DNA of 64,000 nucleotides from contig CM037878.1 in assembly GCA_021292165.1 (NCBI GenBank), positions 290,642,971 to 290,706,970 on the forward strand, written 5' to 3'. The translations under genes were made by a program, and so were the position numbers. The notes below the pieces were generated by a model. That model had not been told where the DNA came from, searched no databases, and worked only from the letters and a program-made list of their open reading frames with translations. Shown here piece after piece: positions 10,141 through 21,324 of this stretch; positions within the stretch are counted from its first letter, which is position 1, and each line of letters opens with the position of its first letter. This DNA comes from Shinisaurus crocodilurus. Its lineage: Eukaryota; Chordata; Lepidosauria; Squamata; Shinisauridae.

Positions 10141-11310
10141 GCCATGGTTTTACATCTTGTCAAGGGGAAACTTCCCACCGGTGTGGGAATTATATATCGA
10201 ACAGATGGAAAGCTTTTTAATCTCAGCAGGCTGAAAGCAAAAAGTAAGGTAATTACAACCTCCGTTGTGGAACTTCAGTATGCTGATGATAATGTGGTCT
10301 CCGCACATTCAGAGGACGATCTCCAAACTATCCTAAATGCTTTTGCAGAAGCATACGAAAAACTTGGTCTCTCACTTAACATCAAAAAAACCAAAGTGCT
10401 TCATCAGCAAGTGCAAGCCAACCCTTTGGTGATGCCATCTATCCAGCTTGGCGGGACAATACTGGAAAATGTCGATCATTTTCTCTATCTTGGCAGCTAT
10501 CTTTCTGTTACAGCTAACATCGACAGTGAAATCCAGCATCGTCTGAGCTCCGCAAGTGCCGCATTTTCTCGAATGAAACATAGAGTGTTCGAGGATCGGG
10601 ATATTTGTAAGAAGACCAAAACACTGGTTTATGAAGCCATTGTATTACCAACTTTATTGTATGCCTGCGAAACATGGACTATCTATAAACGTCACTTCCA
10701 CCTCCTTGAAAGGTTTCATCAACGTTGCCTCCGGAAAATCCTGCAAATTACTTGGGAAGATAGGCGAACAAATGTCAGTGTACTGGAAGAAGCAAAGACT
10801 ACTAGCATTGAAAAAATGATCCTTCAACGCCAACTTCAGTGGACCGGTCATGTTGTTCGAATGCCTGACTGCCGCCTCCCAAAGCAGTTACTTTACTCCC
10901 AACTCAAGGATGGAAAGCGGAATATCGGTGGTCAATATAAGAGGTTTAAAGATGTTCATAAGGCTAATCTAAAAAAATGCAATATAAACATCGAAACTGG
11001 GAAGCTCTGGCCCATGAACGATCTAAATGGAGGTTGGCCTTTCACAAAGGTTCCATGGACTTTGAAGAAGCCCGAGTGCAAGGTGAAAGGGAGAAACGTG
11101 CTAAGCGAAAAGCACGTCAAATGAATCCTTTACAGGACCATCTTCTATCTGGTAACCTGTGTCCTCACTGTGGGAAGCTGTGTGGATCTAGAATTGGCCT
11201 CCACAGTCACTTACGGACCCATCGCTAGAGTCTACACAATCTTCTTTAGAATTTCCTCCTTTTATCCCGGAAGACAATCTTACTCGGTCACGAGTGATCG
11301 CCTGATGATG
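10141..11310 (+). mobile_element. Non-LTR LINE reverse transcriptase, 5'-truncated, with C-terminal C2H2 finger
   Basis: An open frame runs from upstream of 10141 to 11124. It has the RT catalytic motif QYADDNVV, then LGLSLNIKKTKVLHQ, YLGSYLS, LYACETWT and RCLRKILQITW, the usual palm and thumb order of non-LTR LINEs. N-terminal endonuclease and the fingers are absent. A one-base deletion near 10996 (CGAAACTGG against CGAAAACTGG in the 8.7 kb copy) moves the last part into another frame, where CPHCGKLCGSRIGLHSHL then RTHR forms a C2H2 finger. It is therefore not functional as it stands. Clade not assigned; RT families with this C-terminal finger occur across animals. Confidence 0.85.
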
Positions 11311-12196
11311 ACCAAGTTTCTAGCTAGAGTTCTCTATGCCGGAGTGAGAGCTGAATGTGCAGTGCAGTGCGCCTCTCCCGCACCGCCTCCCCGAGCATGG
11401 GAAGAGGCAGCCCAGCCAGAGCAGGGAGCAGAATCATTGGCTCTTTGTTTAAGGTACGGATGGCCGAGGGCTTGTTTCTATAGAGACGGCTGCTAAGGAA
11501 TGAGGTCGTCACAACCCAGAGAGAACCCGGGTCTCTGGGTTCTCTGGCTGCTGCGTTTGTGGCGCCACAACCACCATCCATCCTCCCAGCCTGCGCGGAT
11601 GCCGACCTGAGCCCTGGACACAAAGGATACTGGAGAGCCAGGCGCGTGGGATCCAGCCCACGCTTTCCGCCCTGCCCAACCCAGAAATCCCGTCAGGCGA
11701 CTAAGCGTGAAACTCCGGCCTCAAAGGTGACCCCGAATCCTGGACCTCAGCCATGCAGGGCTTCACAGCGATTTGGAACAGAGCCGATACATGGCCCCTT
11801 TCCAGGGCACACCCTCCTGTTCTGCTTTTGACCTCCTCCTCCCTTTGCATTCGGCTTGGTTCCATGCTCTTAGCTGAGGGTGGAGCCACCAACTCTTGTG
11901 TTTGGAGTTGTCTCCTTTTGTCAGCTCTTGATACTTCGGTGCGGCAACAGGTTGTCTGAATGCATGCTGTTCTTTCTTGTGGTCTCTCTCCCTCCCTGTT
12001 TTTTATAAAAACTTTTTAAAAAATTGTGGCGCTTTTGGGGTTCCTGCATGCATGCATGCAGGAACAAACACACACGCACGCCTCCTCATGTGTAAACCAA
12101 GTGGGGGCTGGGAGGAAGTGAAAGGTGCATGGAACATAGGATGGGGCCTGGCGCCCGGAGGTCTGGAGGAGCCAGGCTGAAAGCGTTCATATGCAG
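11311..12196. other. No gene recognised
   Basis: Unique-looking, moderately GC-rich; a short TGCA repeat at about 12046-12060. ORFs here lack recognisable motifs. Confidence 0.45.
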
Positions 12197-12204
12197 ATGT
12201 AATC

Positions 12205-12839
12205 AGGGCCGGCGCTACCGCTAGGCAAACTAGACGGTTGCCTAGGGCGCGCGGCTGAAGAGGGCGCGGAAACGCTGCGCTCCTCTTCGCTGCCGCTGCG
12301 CCGCCCCCGCCAGGCCTCCGCCGCCGCTGCGCCGCCCCCGCCAGCTGTGAGAAGGATCCCGCCAGGCCTCCGCCTCCCCACCCTCCCACCCGCTGCTGCC
12401 GCCGCCGCGCCCTCCCCCCGCCCGCCCGCCCGCTCGCTCGCCGCTGCGCCTCCCCCCGCCCTCCCGCTCGCTCCCGCTGCGCCTCCCCCCGCCCTCCCGC
12501 TCGCTGCCGCTGCGCCTCCCGCCACCATCGCCACCCCCCCCAACCCCCCCGTCACCTACCTTCTCCGCGTCGCGTCGCTTCCGGAGCCCCGCCCGCGTTG
12601 TTTTGGCGGGAGGAACCAGGGCAACAGGGCTTAAACAGCCCTGTTGCCATGGTTTCCCCCCCCCGGCAAAAACAGTCGCGTCACTTCAGGAGGAGGAGGA
12701 GGAGGAGGCGGCAGCAGCAGCAGCAGGGGGGAAGGTAGGTTGGTGGTGGCGGCGCAGGGTTTTTTTTTTGCTGCTTTGGAGGGGGGGGGCGCTAAATATT
12801 TTTTCGCCTGGGGCGCCAAACTGCCCTGCACCGGTCCTG
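12205..12839. mobile_element. hAT non-autonomous element with CAGGGCCGG ends
   Basis: The ends are CAGGGCCGGCGCTACC and GCCCTGCACCGGTCCTG, flanked by a perfect 8-bp duplication GATGTAAT (12197-12204 and 12840-12847). The inside is very GC- and CpG-rich (CCGCC/CTCGC runs), with a short (CAG)n and poly-G. The same internal sequence occurs at 58940-59280 and inverted at 49735-50005. Confidence 0.93.
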
Positions 12840-12847
12840 GATGTAAT

Positions 12848-14201
12848 TCAAATAGTTCAAGCCATGACTCACGAGTTTCCTTTCCCTTGCCTGGCCAGGT
12901 GAAGTTCTTTCTGATTGGCTGAAGGCAGGAAAGCTACAGAAAGGGGGAGGGGGGAAGAGATATTTCCCAAAGCCTGTTTTGGTCTTGGTCTGTGTCCTGG
13001 ATCGCGTGGCTACCGGCTACCCTGGCTATTGGGGATGGCGGCAAGCCAAAGAGAGGCCCCAAGCCTTTGGGGGGGGGCATCAGGATCCGACCCCAGTTAG
13101 CTCCTGGTGAAATGAGCTGGATGAGGGCTCTGGTGAAAGACAAGCCTTGTAGGAGTTTACCCATCTCGGACCTTCGGGTAGGTGTGGTAATTCTCCATCG
13201 GGCGGCAAGGCTGTGCCGGATCTAACCCTTGAAGAAGACACCCTCAGGTAACAGGTGTGTGCCTGAGAGATCTTAAGGAATCAGGTTTTCTTGTTTTGCA
13301 GCTTTACTGTGTACTAAAGTGTCTCTCTCTTTATTTTGTGTGCTTCTCTTATTTCCCTAATCTTGTTGTAAGATGCTACCAGGAATAAACCTTGTCATGG
13401 TTTACCCCACATGGGTTTTGTAGTGCTCTGTGAGTTCAGTATCTAAATCCAGGTTACAGAAATGGAAGGCGAGTCCCTAAACAGAGATCCAAGTAGGATT
13501 GCAGAGACAGCTGAGGCTGGCAGTCTGGTATCTTGAGATCTCAGAGGGTCTTGGTTCCTTTGCCAGTAGGCAAGGGTAGGGTGGTGGCGGGTCAGCCAGC
13601 CCCCCCTTCCGGGCCACATGGTGGCAAGTGCTGGGTTTCCTTTGAGTAGGAAAGGGTGGAGGTCTGGCGGGTCAGCCAGCCCCCCCCCCTTCCTCCACAA
13701 AAATATATTATTATTTTGGTAAAAGCTCTTTATAGTTTGCAGGAATCGCTCTCCCCTTTGAGACTTTGCAGTAAATAGTTTCTTTTGCTTCTAGCCATTT
13801 TCATGCAAGATGCCTGGGTCTCTTTTGCACTTGCTGATTGTGTCTGTGGCGAGACTCTGTTGTAGTTTTCCGCATTCCGCTGTACTGCGGTGCCTGCTGG
13901 CAGTGAATGCTTAGCACGCTTTGGCTGTAGCAACAAAAACACAGCCGGTAGTTAACTGGGCCAGGTGCCGAAGCCAGCATGGGTCAGATCTGGGCACTTA
14001 ATTGAAACCATGGATCTTTGAGAGAGTGAATAGAGTCTAAGAGGGGCTGGGAACAGCCTGTTCTGCTGCTGGGGTTGAGTTGGCCTTCACTGCGTCTGGG
14101 AAACCGTACATTCGCAGCAAGGTTTCTAAAGTGCATTTCCCAGTGTAGCTAAGGGACGCCTCCTACTTTCCCCATTCCTATTGGGAAGCCACAAGAAAAG
14201 T
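12848..14201. other. No gene; weak LTR-like stretch and local duplication
   Basis: The part at 13250-13440 has a pyrimidine-rich run and AGGAATAAACC, as in an LTR or 3' UTR, but no paired copy was found. The segment at about 13558-13610 is repeated at about 13640-13690 (shared GGCGGGTCAGCCAGCCCCCC). Nothing codes. Confidence 0.4.
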
Positions 14202-14490
14202 GTGTATCCCAGTGGCGGATCTACATTTTTGAGGCCCTGAAGCTTGAGCTGTTATGGGGGCCCCTTCGCAACTAGCAAGGGCTTACCGGGCTACAAGGCT
14301 GCAGTCCTATGTACGTATGTTTCATTGGGGGCGGGGGAGTCGCCCCGAACGTGGTAGGAATTACTTCTCAGTATTCATCTGACCGGGGTGTAAATGTGCC
14401 GAGTAGTGGTAGAAGATGCATGTCCTCTTATGCATTTATTTATTTATTTATTTATTTGGCCATGATGATGATGATTTGGCCATGATGATG

Positions 14491-14530
14491 AATCGCCCAT
14501 CTGGCCGGGTGACCGGCCAGATGGGCGATT
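14491..14530. repeat. Perfect hairpin, 18-bp arms, in L2-tail sequence
   Basis: AATCGCCCATCTGGCCGG, four bases, then the exact reverse complement. The right half continues as the normal L2 3' tail (GGGCGATTAATAAATA). Confidence 0.9.
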
Positions 14531-14749
14531 AATAAATATAAGAAATAAAATAAAATAAAATAAATTATTTATTTATTTATTTCATTTCATTTACTGTAAT
14601 TTCATTTCTATACTGCCCCACAGCCGAACATCTTAGTACTGTGATCCTTTCTGCTGACTCTTGTGTAAGACTTGAATATAAATACCCTTCTCTGTTAGTC
14701 CTATCAAGTTCCTGGCTTTGAGGATTTTCTTCCACCCAACATAGACTTT

Positions 14750-14852
14750 GAAAGGCGCAATCCTGTGCAAGTTTAGACAGAGAAAAAAGGCCCACAACTC
14801 CCATCGTGCCCCAGCCTTTTTTTCTTTCTAAACTTGCATAGGATTGCACCTT
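14750..14852. mobile_element. Foldback MITE, GGTGCAATCCTATG family
   Basis: The arms are GGCGCAATCCTGTGCAAG and CTTGCATAGGATTGCACC; the central palindrome is degraded (ACAACTCCCATCGTGCCCCA). Confidence 0.7.
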
Positions 14853-14954
14853 AAGTCCAGCCAGGATTTAAATCGCCCGGCTGTGCCTCTGACGGCCATT
14901 AACTAGTTAGCTTCAAACAGGAGCAGTCAACACATGGCTGAGACCAGCCTGTGA

Positions 14955-15182
14955 GTTATTTATTTATTTATTTATTTATTTTATTATATTTATACCCCGC
15001 CTTTTTTCCTGCAAGGAACCCAAGGCAGCTTACATAGTCCTCCTCTTCCTCCTCTCCATTTTATCCTCACAACAACCCTGTGAGGTAGGTTAGGCTGAGG
15101 GTCAGTGACTGGCCCAAAGTCACCCAGTGGGTTTCATGGCCGAGTGGGGAATAGAACCCGGATCTCCCAAATCCCAGTCCCA
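14955..15182 (-). mobile_element. tRNA-derived SINE, antisense
   Basis: Same family as 3789-4020, reading in from a (TTTA)n tail; the head stops at AAATCCCAGTCCCAG. Confidence 0.85.
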
Positions 15183-15239
15183 GTTAATAAACATATTTTG
15201 TAAATACCAAAAATCCTGGCTTTGAGGACTTTCTTCCAC

Positions 15240-15372
15240 CTATGATCCTATGCAAGTTTAGACAGAAAAAAGGCCTACAACTCCCGTCATGCTCCAGCCA
15301 GCTATGCTGGCTGGGGCATGCCGGGAGTTGTAGACCTTTTTTTCTGTCTAAACTTGCATGGGATTGCACCCT
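15240..15372. mobile_element. Foldback MITE, GGTGCAATCCTATG family
   Basis: The left arm GATCCTATGCAAGTTTAGAC and the right arm CTAAACTTGCATGGGATTGC flank the core CTACAACTCCCGTCATGC / GGGGCATGCCGGGAGTTGTA. Confidence 0.78.
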
Positions 15373-15671
15373 AAATGTCACGGATGAGACTGCGAGCAAC
15401 AGCGCATGCACTCACGCACGAGGGGGAAATGCACAGTTGTGTTGTAGCCGTGTGTTCACTACGTGCGCAAAGTAGAACCACACGCCACAGTGCGATTTAA
15501 AATTTTCCTGTAAAAAGCCCTGCCAATTTGGCACAGGCGGCACTGTCCTCCCGACATCTCACTGCCGCTCCCCATCATCCATGCCTGCGGCTCTGGGGCC
15601 ACTCCCACCCGCGTCTTCACCGGGCTTGCGCGGGAGAACTTCCCCCGGTGCCGGCGCCGGCCGGCCTTACC

Positions 15672-16175
15672 CAGGGATGTTGAAGAGTCCTTGGTCTCGA
15701 GTCACGAGTCTTTGGACCTGAGTCTCGAGTCCGAGTCCTTGGTCCAAAATGGTGACTCACGAGTCACGAGTCACTCCCAAAGCTGACTCCACGAGTCCCT
15801 ATTAAAATCAATGGGGGTTTTTCCCAACAAAATAAGGCTACTTCACACTCAGAGCAGCCACACAGAGTAATCTCAGGTCCTTCTTCTGCCTCTCCCAAGT
15901 ACGCAACACATCAATCAAAATAAATCTTGACACACTGTTGGGGCTGCACTCCTGGTAGCCGTCCATACCTCGCTTCCATGCGCTCTTCGCCGGCAATCAC
16001 GCTCCTCTCCACTCCTTCTGGCACAGCCCAGGGATGTTGAAGAGTCCTTGGTCTCGAGTCCCGAGTCGAGTCTCGAGTCCCATTAAAAATATTGGGACTC
16101 GAGTCCGAGTCGAGTCAGAGGGGGGACTCAGTCCGACTCACGAGTCGAGTCCTCGAGTCCGAGTCCCCATCCCTG
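15672..16175 (+). mobile_element. hAT GACTCGAGTC family, copy 2 (nested)
   Basis: CAGGGATG to CATCCCTG with the perfect duplication GCCTTACC (15664-15671 and 16176-16183). It lies inside the 14210-16431 element and so arrived later. A second CAGGGATGTTGAAGAGTCC start lies inside it at about 16030, leaving a complete ~150 bp unit at its right end. Confidence 0.93.
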
Positions 16176-16483
16176 GCCTTACCCACCCGGGCTGCAGCTG
16201 TGCCCAGGCACTGCGTGGCCCATGCAGGGTTCCTCCAGGGTGGGCTGAGAGCCGCCTCGGCGGGGCGGATCCGCAGGAGGGCCGGCCCCCTCTGGAGCAG
16301 GAAGACCAGCTGAGCAGCTGCCCCCCCCCGCCTTGGCCACCCGCAGCTAAAGTCGCTTCTGACTGGGGGCCCTCCGGGATTAGGGGCCCTGAAGCTGAAG
16401 CTTCTGTAGTTTCACAGTAGATCCGCCCCTGGTGTATCCAACAGCTTTCTGCAAAGGGCTTTCCCCAGGCCATGCATCTGCGT

Positions 16484-17001
16484 CCAGTTCTGGGCACCTC
16501 ACTTTAAGAAGGACATAGACAAACTGGAGAGGGTTCAGAGGGTTCAGAGGAGGGCAACAAGGATGATAAAGGGACTGGAAACAAGGCCCTATGAGGAGAG
16601 ACTGAGAGAACTGGGCATGTTTAGCCTTCAGAAGAGGAGACTGAGGGGAGATATGATCGCACTCTTCCAGTATTTGAAGGGATGTCACACGGAGGAGGGC
16701 AAAGATCTCTTCTCGGTCATCCCAGTTTGCAGGACACGGAATAATGGGCTCAAGTTACAGGAACCTAGATTCCACCTAAACATCAGGAAAAATTTCCTGA
16801 CTGTCAGAGCAATAAGACAATGGAATCAAGTACCTAGGGAGGTGGTGGGCTCTCCCAGTCTGGAGGCATTCAAGGTGCGGCTGGACAGACATCTGTCGGG
16901 GATGCTTTGACCTGGATTCCTGCATTGAGCAGGGGGTTGGACTCGATGGCCTTGTAGGCCCCTTCCAACTCTACTTTTCTATGATTCTATGATTCTATGA
17001 T
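16484..17001 (+). mobile_element. CR1 LINE 3' end
   Basis: It encodes the C-terminal RT region (GLETRPYEERLRELGMFSLQ then RNNGLKLQEPRFHLNIRKNF) and ends in the CR1 3' UTR GGACTCGATGGCCTTGTAGG with repeated ATTCTATG. Confidence 0.93.
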
Positions 17002-17829
17002 CTCAGGCTACATTTTGCTAAATTAATGCCTGTGCAGTTTAGTGCTGGTGCACTTTAGCGGCGGAAAGACAGAGCTATAAATAAGCAAGTCCTTGATTCA
17101 AATCTTGCCTCTGCCATGAACTCAACAGGTGGTTGTAGGCAAAGCACTCTCTCCGCCCATCTGAAATATGGAAATAATTCCATGGAAATAATAATACTGA
17201 CCTACATTACAGGGTTGTTGTACGAGAGAGAAAATGAGAATGAGGGGAGGGAAGGAGAAAGGCCTTCTCAGACCCACTGTTAGGGAACCCCTTGCCACTG
17301 CCGAGAGAGATTCATCAATGTTCCTACTAGAGTCTATTCTTCAGGATATATTGAAGCAGGAGACTTTTAAGGACTTTTCTGTATTTTAAAATCACATTTC
17401 CTTTTGAAAAGATCATATATATATATATATATATATTGTGTGTGTGTGTTTATAAGAACCATTTTAGAAGTTCATTGTTTTGTTAAGTAAAGTTACTCTG
17501 TTTTTGTTTCTTTCTGGATTTCTTGTTCCTGGAGGTGGGGGCAGCAACAGTGGAACGGCATGAAGTGGAAAAACAGGTTTCAAATAAGCTAATAAGAAGA
17601 GAACCCTGTTTCCCCCCCCCCTCCCCATGTGGTCTGACCTTTCTGTAGGTAACAGCCCTGCGGAGTGAACTGTACAGGGTAATTTTGGAGAAGCTGCTGC
17701 GGTTAAAATAATGACAATGCACACAGCCTTGTTGAACCGGTCGTGTAAATGGGCCCTAAAAAAAACAGGTGATGAGGAAAGGGGGGTTTCTTCTGAGCTT
17801 CTTGTGTGGCAAAGGGCCTGATCCAAAAA
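17002..17829. other. No gene; AT/TG simple repeats
   Basis: (AT)n followed by (TG)n at about 17415-17450. A poly-C run lies near 17610. Nothing codes. Confidence 0.5.
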
Positions 17830-18170
17830 CATACGGACATAAGAAGAGCCATGCTGGATCAGACCAAGAATCCCACACAGTGGCCCACCAGCTGCCCAAT
17901 GGGATGCATGGCATGAGTGCCACAGCACCTTCCCGCCCATGTTCCCCAGCAACTGGAGTACAGAAGCATACTGCCTCTGACCCTGGAGGTAGCATAGAGC
18001 CATAGGGTGGCCGGGTAACTGGCCAGATGGGCGATTTAAAAATATATAGTAAATAAATAAATAAATAAAATAAAATCAGGACTAGTAGCCATGGATAGCC
18101 TTCTCCTCTATGAATTTGCCTGACCCCTTTTAAAGCCATCCAAATTGGTGGCCGTCACCAGGTCTGAGGA
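17830..18170 (-). mobile_element. CR1/L2-like LINE 3' end with an L2-tail insert
   Basis: It matches 5829-6165 but is interrupted at 18006-18077 by GGTGGCCGGGTAACTGGCC ... (AAAT)n, the tail of another LINE. Confidence 0.72.
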
Positions 18171-18701
18171 AGCAAATCCCACAGGTTAACAGTGCGTTTG
18201 CCTCCAACCGCAGGATTAGATATTCGAGCCTTGCGATCCAGCTCTGCGCCTCTTGCCAGGGCGCCGTTACTCTGTGCTAGCCCACCCTGTGCTGGCTGAA
18301 GCAGGAGGGGTTCCTGAGCTTGGCTGTATCCGTTCCGTTCCCTTCCGAAGGACCCGTGGCGAAGCGAGGCTGGCTGTGCAGCCTCGCACAGCGGCTCGGG
18401 TTGCACTTAACTGTGGAGCGGCCGCATCGGGCTCCAAACACGTGTGCCGGCGTTGACCATCTGGACAGGCAGCTGTGGAGGGGTGGGAGGAAAGTAGCGC
18501 CTCGGCATCCAGGCGCACCCCGATCCAGGGGCGTGAATCCGCCCTGCAGTAGACGTGAGAGGATGCCAAAGTGCAGAACCTCTTTCAGCCCAAGGGCCGA
18601 ATTCCATTTCGCAGAAGTTCCCGGGGCCCACATCCCATTGGTGGGTGGGGCCAGAGGCAAAAGGGGCGGGGCCCGGATACCCCAAATACCAGCCTATTTT
18701 A
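18171..18701. other. No gene recognised
   Basis: GC-rich and unique-looking. ORFs overlap on both strands without domains. Confidence 0.4.
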
Positions 18702-18709
18702 GCTTAAAG

Positions 18710-19055
18710 CAGTGCTTCTCAAATAGTGGGGCGGGCCCCCCAGGGGGGGTGCGAGGCTCCGTAAAGGGGGGCTCGTTTGACCTCAGTTAAAAGTTTTTTT
18801 TAATATTGTGTTCCTTTAAATCCTGTGCTCCTTTAAATCTTTTCTGCTACAGTTAATAAAGCTATTCTTTGTTGTAAATTGATCCACATTTCTTTCTTTT
18901 TTTATTCTCTTATACGTTAATAAGGATACAGTGTTATGCAGAGGTGTACTTATAACAATTTTATAGACAAATGATACTATTTACAGTCGCGTGGGGGCGC
19001 GAAATGTTTTCTTCTTCCTAGGGGGGGCATGACAGAAAATAATTGAGAAGCACTG
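18710..19055. mobile_element. hAT element with CAGTGCTTCTCAA ends
   Basis: The ends are CAGTGCTTCTCAAATAGT and AATAATTGAGAAGCACTG, with the perfect 8-bp duplication GCTTAAAG (18702-18709 and 19056-19063; central TA). It is 346 bp long with no coding capacity. Confidence 0.94.
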
Positions 19056-19063
19056 GCTTAAAG

Positions 19064-19633
19064 CTCTTCCTGCCAGGGACTGCGCCCTGGGAAAGCGTCC
19101 CACCCTTTCAGAAGGGGGTGGGGAATTGCACAAAGGCCAGGAAACCCATCAAGTGATCGGCATCAGGGGAAAGGGGGGGGAGGGTGTGTGGGTGGATTTC
19201 CCCCCCCCCCCCGAGCTGAGGTTCCATTCCCCTGCCCTAGGCAGAGACCTGCCTTCTACAGGCCTGGGGAGGTCACAGAAACGCCACTGCACGTGAGTGG
19301 GGTACACACGAAAGCATTTTGAGGAGGCACCTCCCAACTGCTCCTGAAAAGGCAAAATCGGGGAGGGTGACGTACTGGCGACAGGAGTCCTTGAACAGGG
19401 GCAAGTGGATCTCAGCCTTCCCATTCCCGTTGTCTGGCCTCTTGGCTGACTGCGCTGATTCTGAGCTGCGGGAGGGTGCACTCTGCGCATTTTCAGAGAC
19501 CCTCTTGGCACACGCTGCAGTGCGTGGGGCCTGGCTCTTTCGAAAGAGGTTCCAGGGCTGAAGCGAAGCATGGTTCCGGTTGAGGCCTGAGTTTGCCACG
19601 TCTAAAACTAATGCAGGATTTGGGCCTGCAGAG
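19064..19633. other. No gene recognised
   Basis: Unique-looking; poly-G/poly-C near 19170-19212. Confidence 0.4.
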
Positions 19634-19713
<80 letters not shown>

Positions 19714-19866
19714 AATAATAATATTTTATTTATTACCCGCCTCTCCATCTAGATCGAGGCGGGGAACAACAGAAATATAAAATACCTAAACTAAAACACA
19801 ATATATACTATTAAACATCTTAAAACATCTTTAAAACATCTTAAAAACATCTTTAAAACATCCTAA
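19634..19866 (-). mobile_element. L2-like LINE tail with (ATA)n
   Basis: A long (TAA)n run joins the inverted copy of the 1455-1625 tail (CCCGCCTCTCCATCTAGATC, then repeated AAAACATCTT). Confidence 0.72.
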
Positions 19867-20432
19867 TGCAGGGGGAGGGGGAGTGCCTGGGATCTGGGTC
19901 CGTCTGGGCCGCCCTTCCAGAGCTCACGCCTCCTTTGCTGCAAACTCTGGCTTTAGGGGCGTCTTCTAGAGCCTGAATGGCCCCTTTGCAAGAAGCAGCT
20001 TTACATCAAATGGGAAAACGAACCTCAGTGACTTTTTTCCCCCCTTCCCCCCTACCAGGGGAACCCTTCTCTCGTTTCCTGAGCATAAACAAATCAGGGC
20101 CTATTTCTGGCACAGTTTACTGAGGGTGGAAGGCAGCGAGAGGGAAGTGGCAATGCATGAAGAAGCCAGACATTTCTATATGTTCCAGTTAGAATGCAGA
20201 ATGAACCTTGTTGGTGATCATTATCGGGGGGGCGGATGCCAGTGGCATGACTGTTGGGGGACCGGCGCTTGGCCTTGGTGCCGCTCTTCTCGGTTCGGAA
20301 CCCGAGTCCTGTTGCCGCTGGCGTTGGGGGCCCGCTGACACGTGCTCCTGCTACTCTGTGCCCTTCGAATTGTTAAGTTTGCTCTGGTCCTGGAAAGAAC
20401 AGCTTTAACAAGACTGGGGTTGTGCCAATATA

Positions 20433-20567
20433 CAGTGTTCTCCAGCCTTGGGTCCCCAGATGTTTTTGGCCTATAACTCCCAGCATGCCCCAGCCAGCGT
20501 AGCTGGCTGGGGCATGCTGGGAGTTGTAGGCCAAAAACATCTGGGGACCCAAGGCTGGAGAACACTG
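20433..20567. mobile_element. hAT (Buster-type) palindromic MITE, near-perfect
   Basis: A 135-bp element with arms that pair along almost their whole length, CAGTGTTCTCCAGCCTTGGG to CCCAAGGCTGGAGAACACTG. The central loop is only a few bases. The target duplication is not clear here. Confidence 0.9.
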
Positions 20568-20649
20568 CGATATTAGAAGCGTAAACTGCTCTAAGCCCTC
20601 TCGAGAACTGTTTTTTTCTGAGGAGCACCAAGGAGGAAGTTGAGCATTT

Positions 20650-20880
20650 TCAGTACTTCAGAAGTGCCCTGCTGGATCAGACCCAAGGTCTATCTTGTCC
20701 AGCATCCTGTTTCCAACTGTGGACAGCTAGATGTGTCTGGGAGGCCCGCCAGCAAGACAGGAGGCCAACAGACTTCCACTCTTGTTCACCCCACAGCAGC
20801 TGGTAATTTAGAGGTATACTGTGTCTGAACATGGAGGGTCCATTTAGCTACCATGGCTTTCAGGAGTTGATAGACCTCCC
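20650..20880. mobile_element. CR1/L2-like LINE UTR fragment
   Basis: GTGCCCTGCTGGATCAGACC ... GTATACTGTGTCTGAACATG resembles the antisense UTR of the LINE at 5829 but belongs to a diverged subfamily. Confidence 0.5.
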
Positions 20881-21136
20881 ATCAGTTTTTTCTATAGTCT
20901 GGCTTGCTGCCGTTGTTGTTATTTGAAGTATTTTTATGCCGCTCCTCAGGCCAAAAGGCTCCCAGAGTTCCTTATATATAATCAGTAAAACAAGGGAGTC
21001 CCTGCCTGCAGGCTTACAATCTAAAGAGACACGACACACAAGGAAAAAGGAATGGAGAGGGAAGAGGGGAAAAAAATCAAGCCTTTCAAGCAGGGCTGGT
21101 GGAGCGGCCCCCCTGCCCCCTCTCCTCTCCCTCGCC

Positions 21137-21266
21137 TGCTGGCTGCCTTCCCCAACCTGGGGCCCTCCAGATGTGTTTTTTTTACTGCAGTTCCCATCAA
21201 TCCCATACAGCATGGCTGTTGGGCATGCTAGCTGGGGATGATGGGACGTTTAGCACCACACCTCCA
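21137..21266. mobile_element. Foldback MITE, CCAACCTGGGGCCCTCC family
   Basis: The left arm CTTCCCCAACCTGGGGCCC and a shorter right arm flank the core GCTAGCTGGGGATGATGGGA; degraded. Confidence 0.6.
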
Positions 21267-21324
21267 GAGATAGGGAAGGCCGAGTCCAAGCTTGTACTGC
21301 AGAGAGGAGCTGGGTGGCCAGGTT

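Larger units (their letters stand above)
14210..16431. mobile_element. 2.2 kb hAT element carrying nested repeats
   Basis: The ends are CAGTGGCGGATCTAC and GTAGATCCGCCCCTG (14 of 15 inverted). The flanks are a perfect 8-bp duplication GTGTATCC (14202-14209 and 16432-16439), with central TA as in Buster-type hATs. Inside lie an L2-type tail with a perfect hairpin (14491-14530), two foldback MITEs, an antisense SINE (14955-15182) and a second hAT with its own duplication (15672-16175). No transposase reading frame was seen. Confidence 0.9.

Noticed and set aside
12187..12634. Pro/Ala-rich ORFs on both strands
   Set aside because: GCC/CTC runs within the hAT at 12205-12839.
18253..18790. Overlapping 100-156 codon ORFs near 18.2-18.8 kb
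   Set aside because: Frames on both strands overlap without domains or splice context, and the last part runs into the hAT at 18710.
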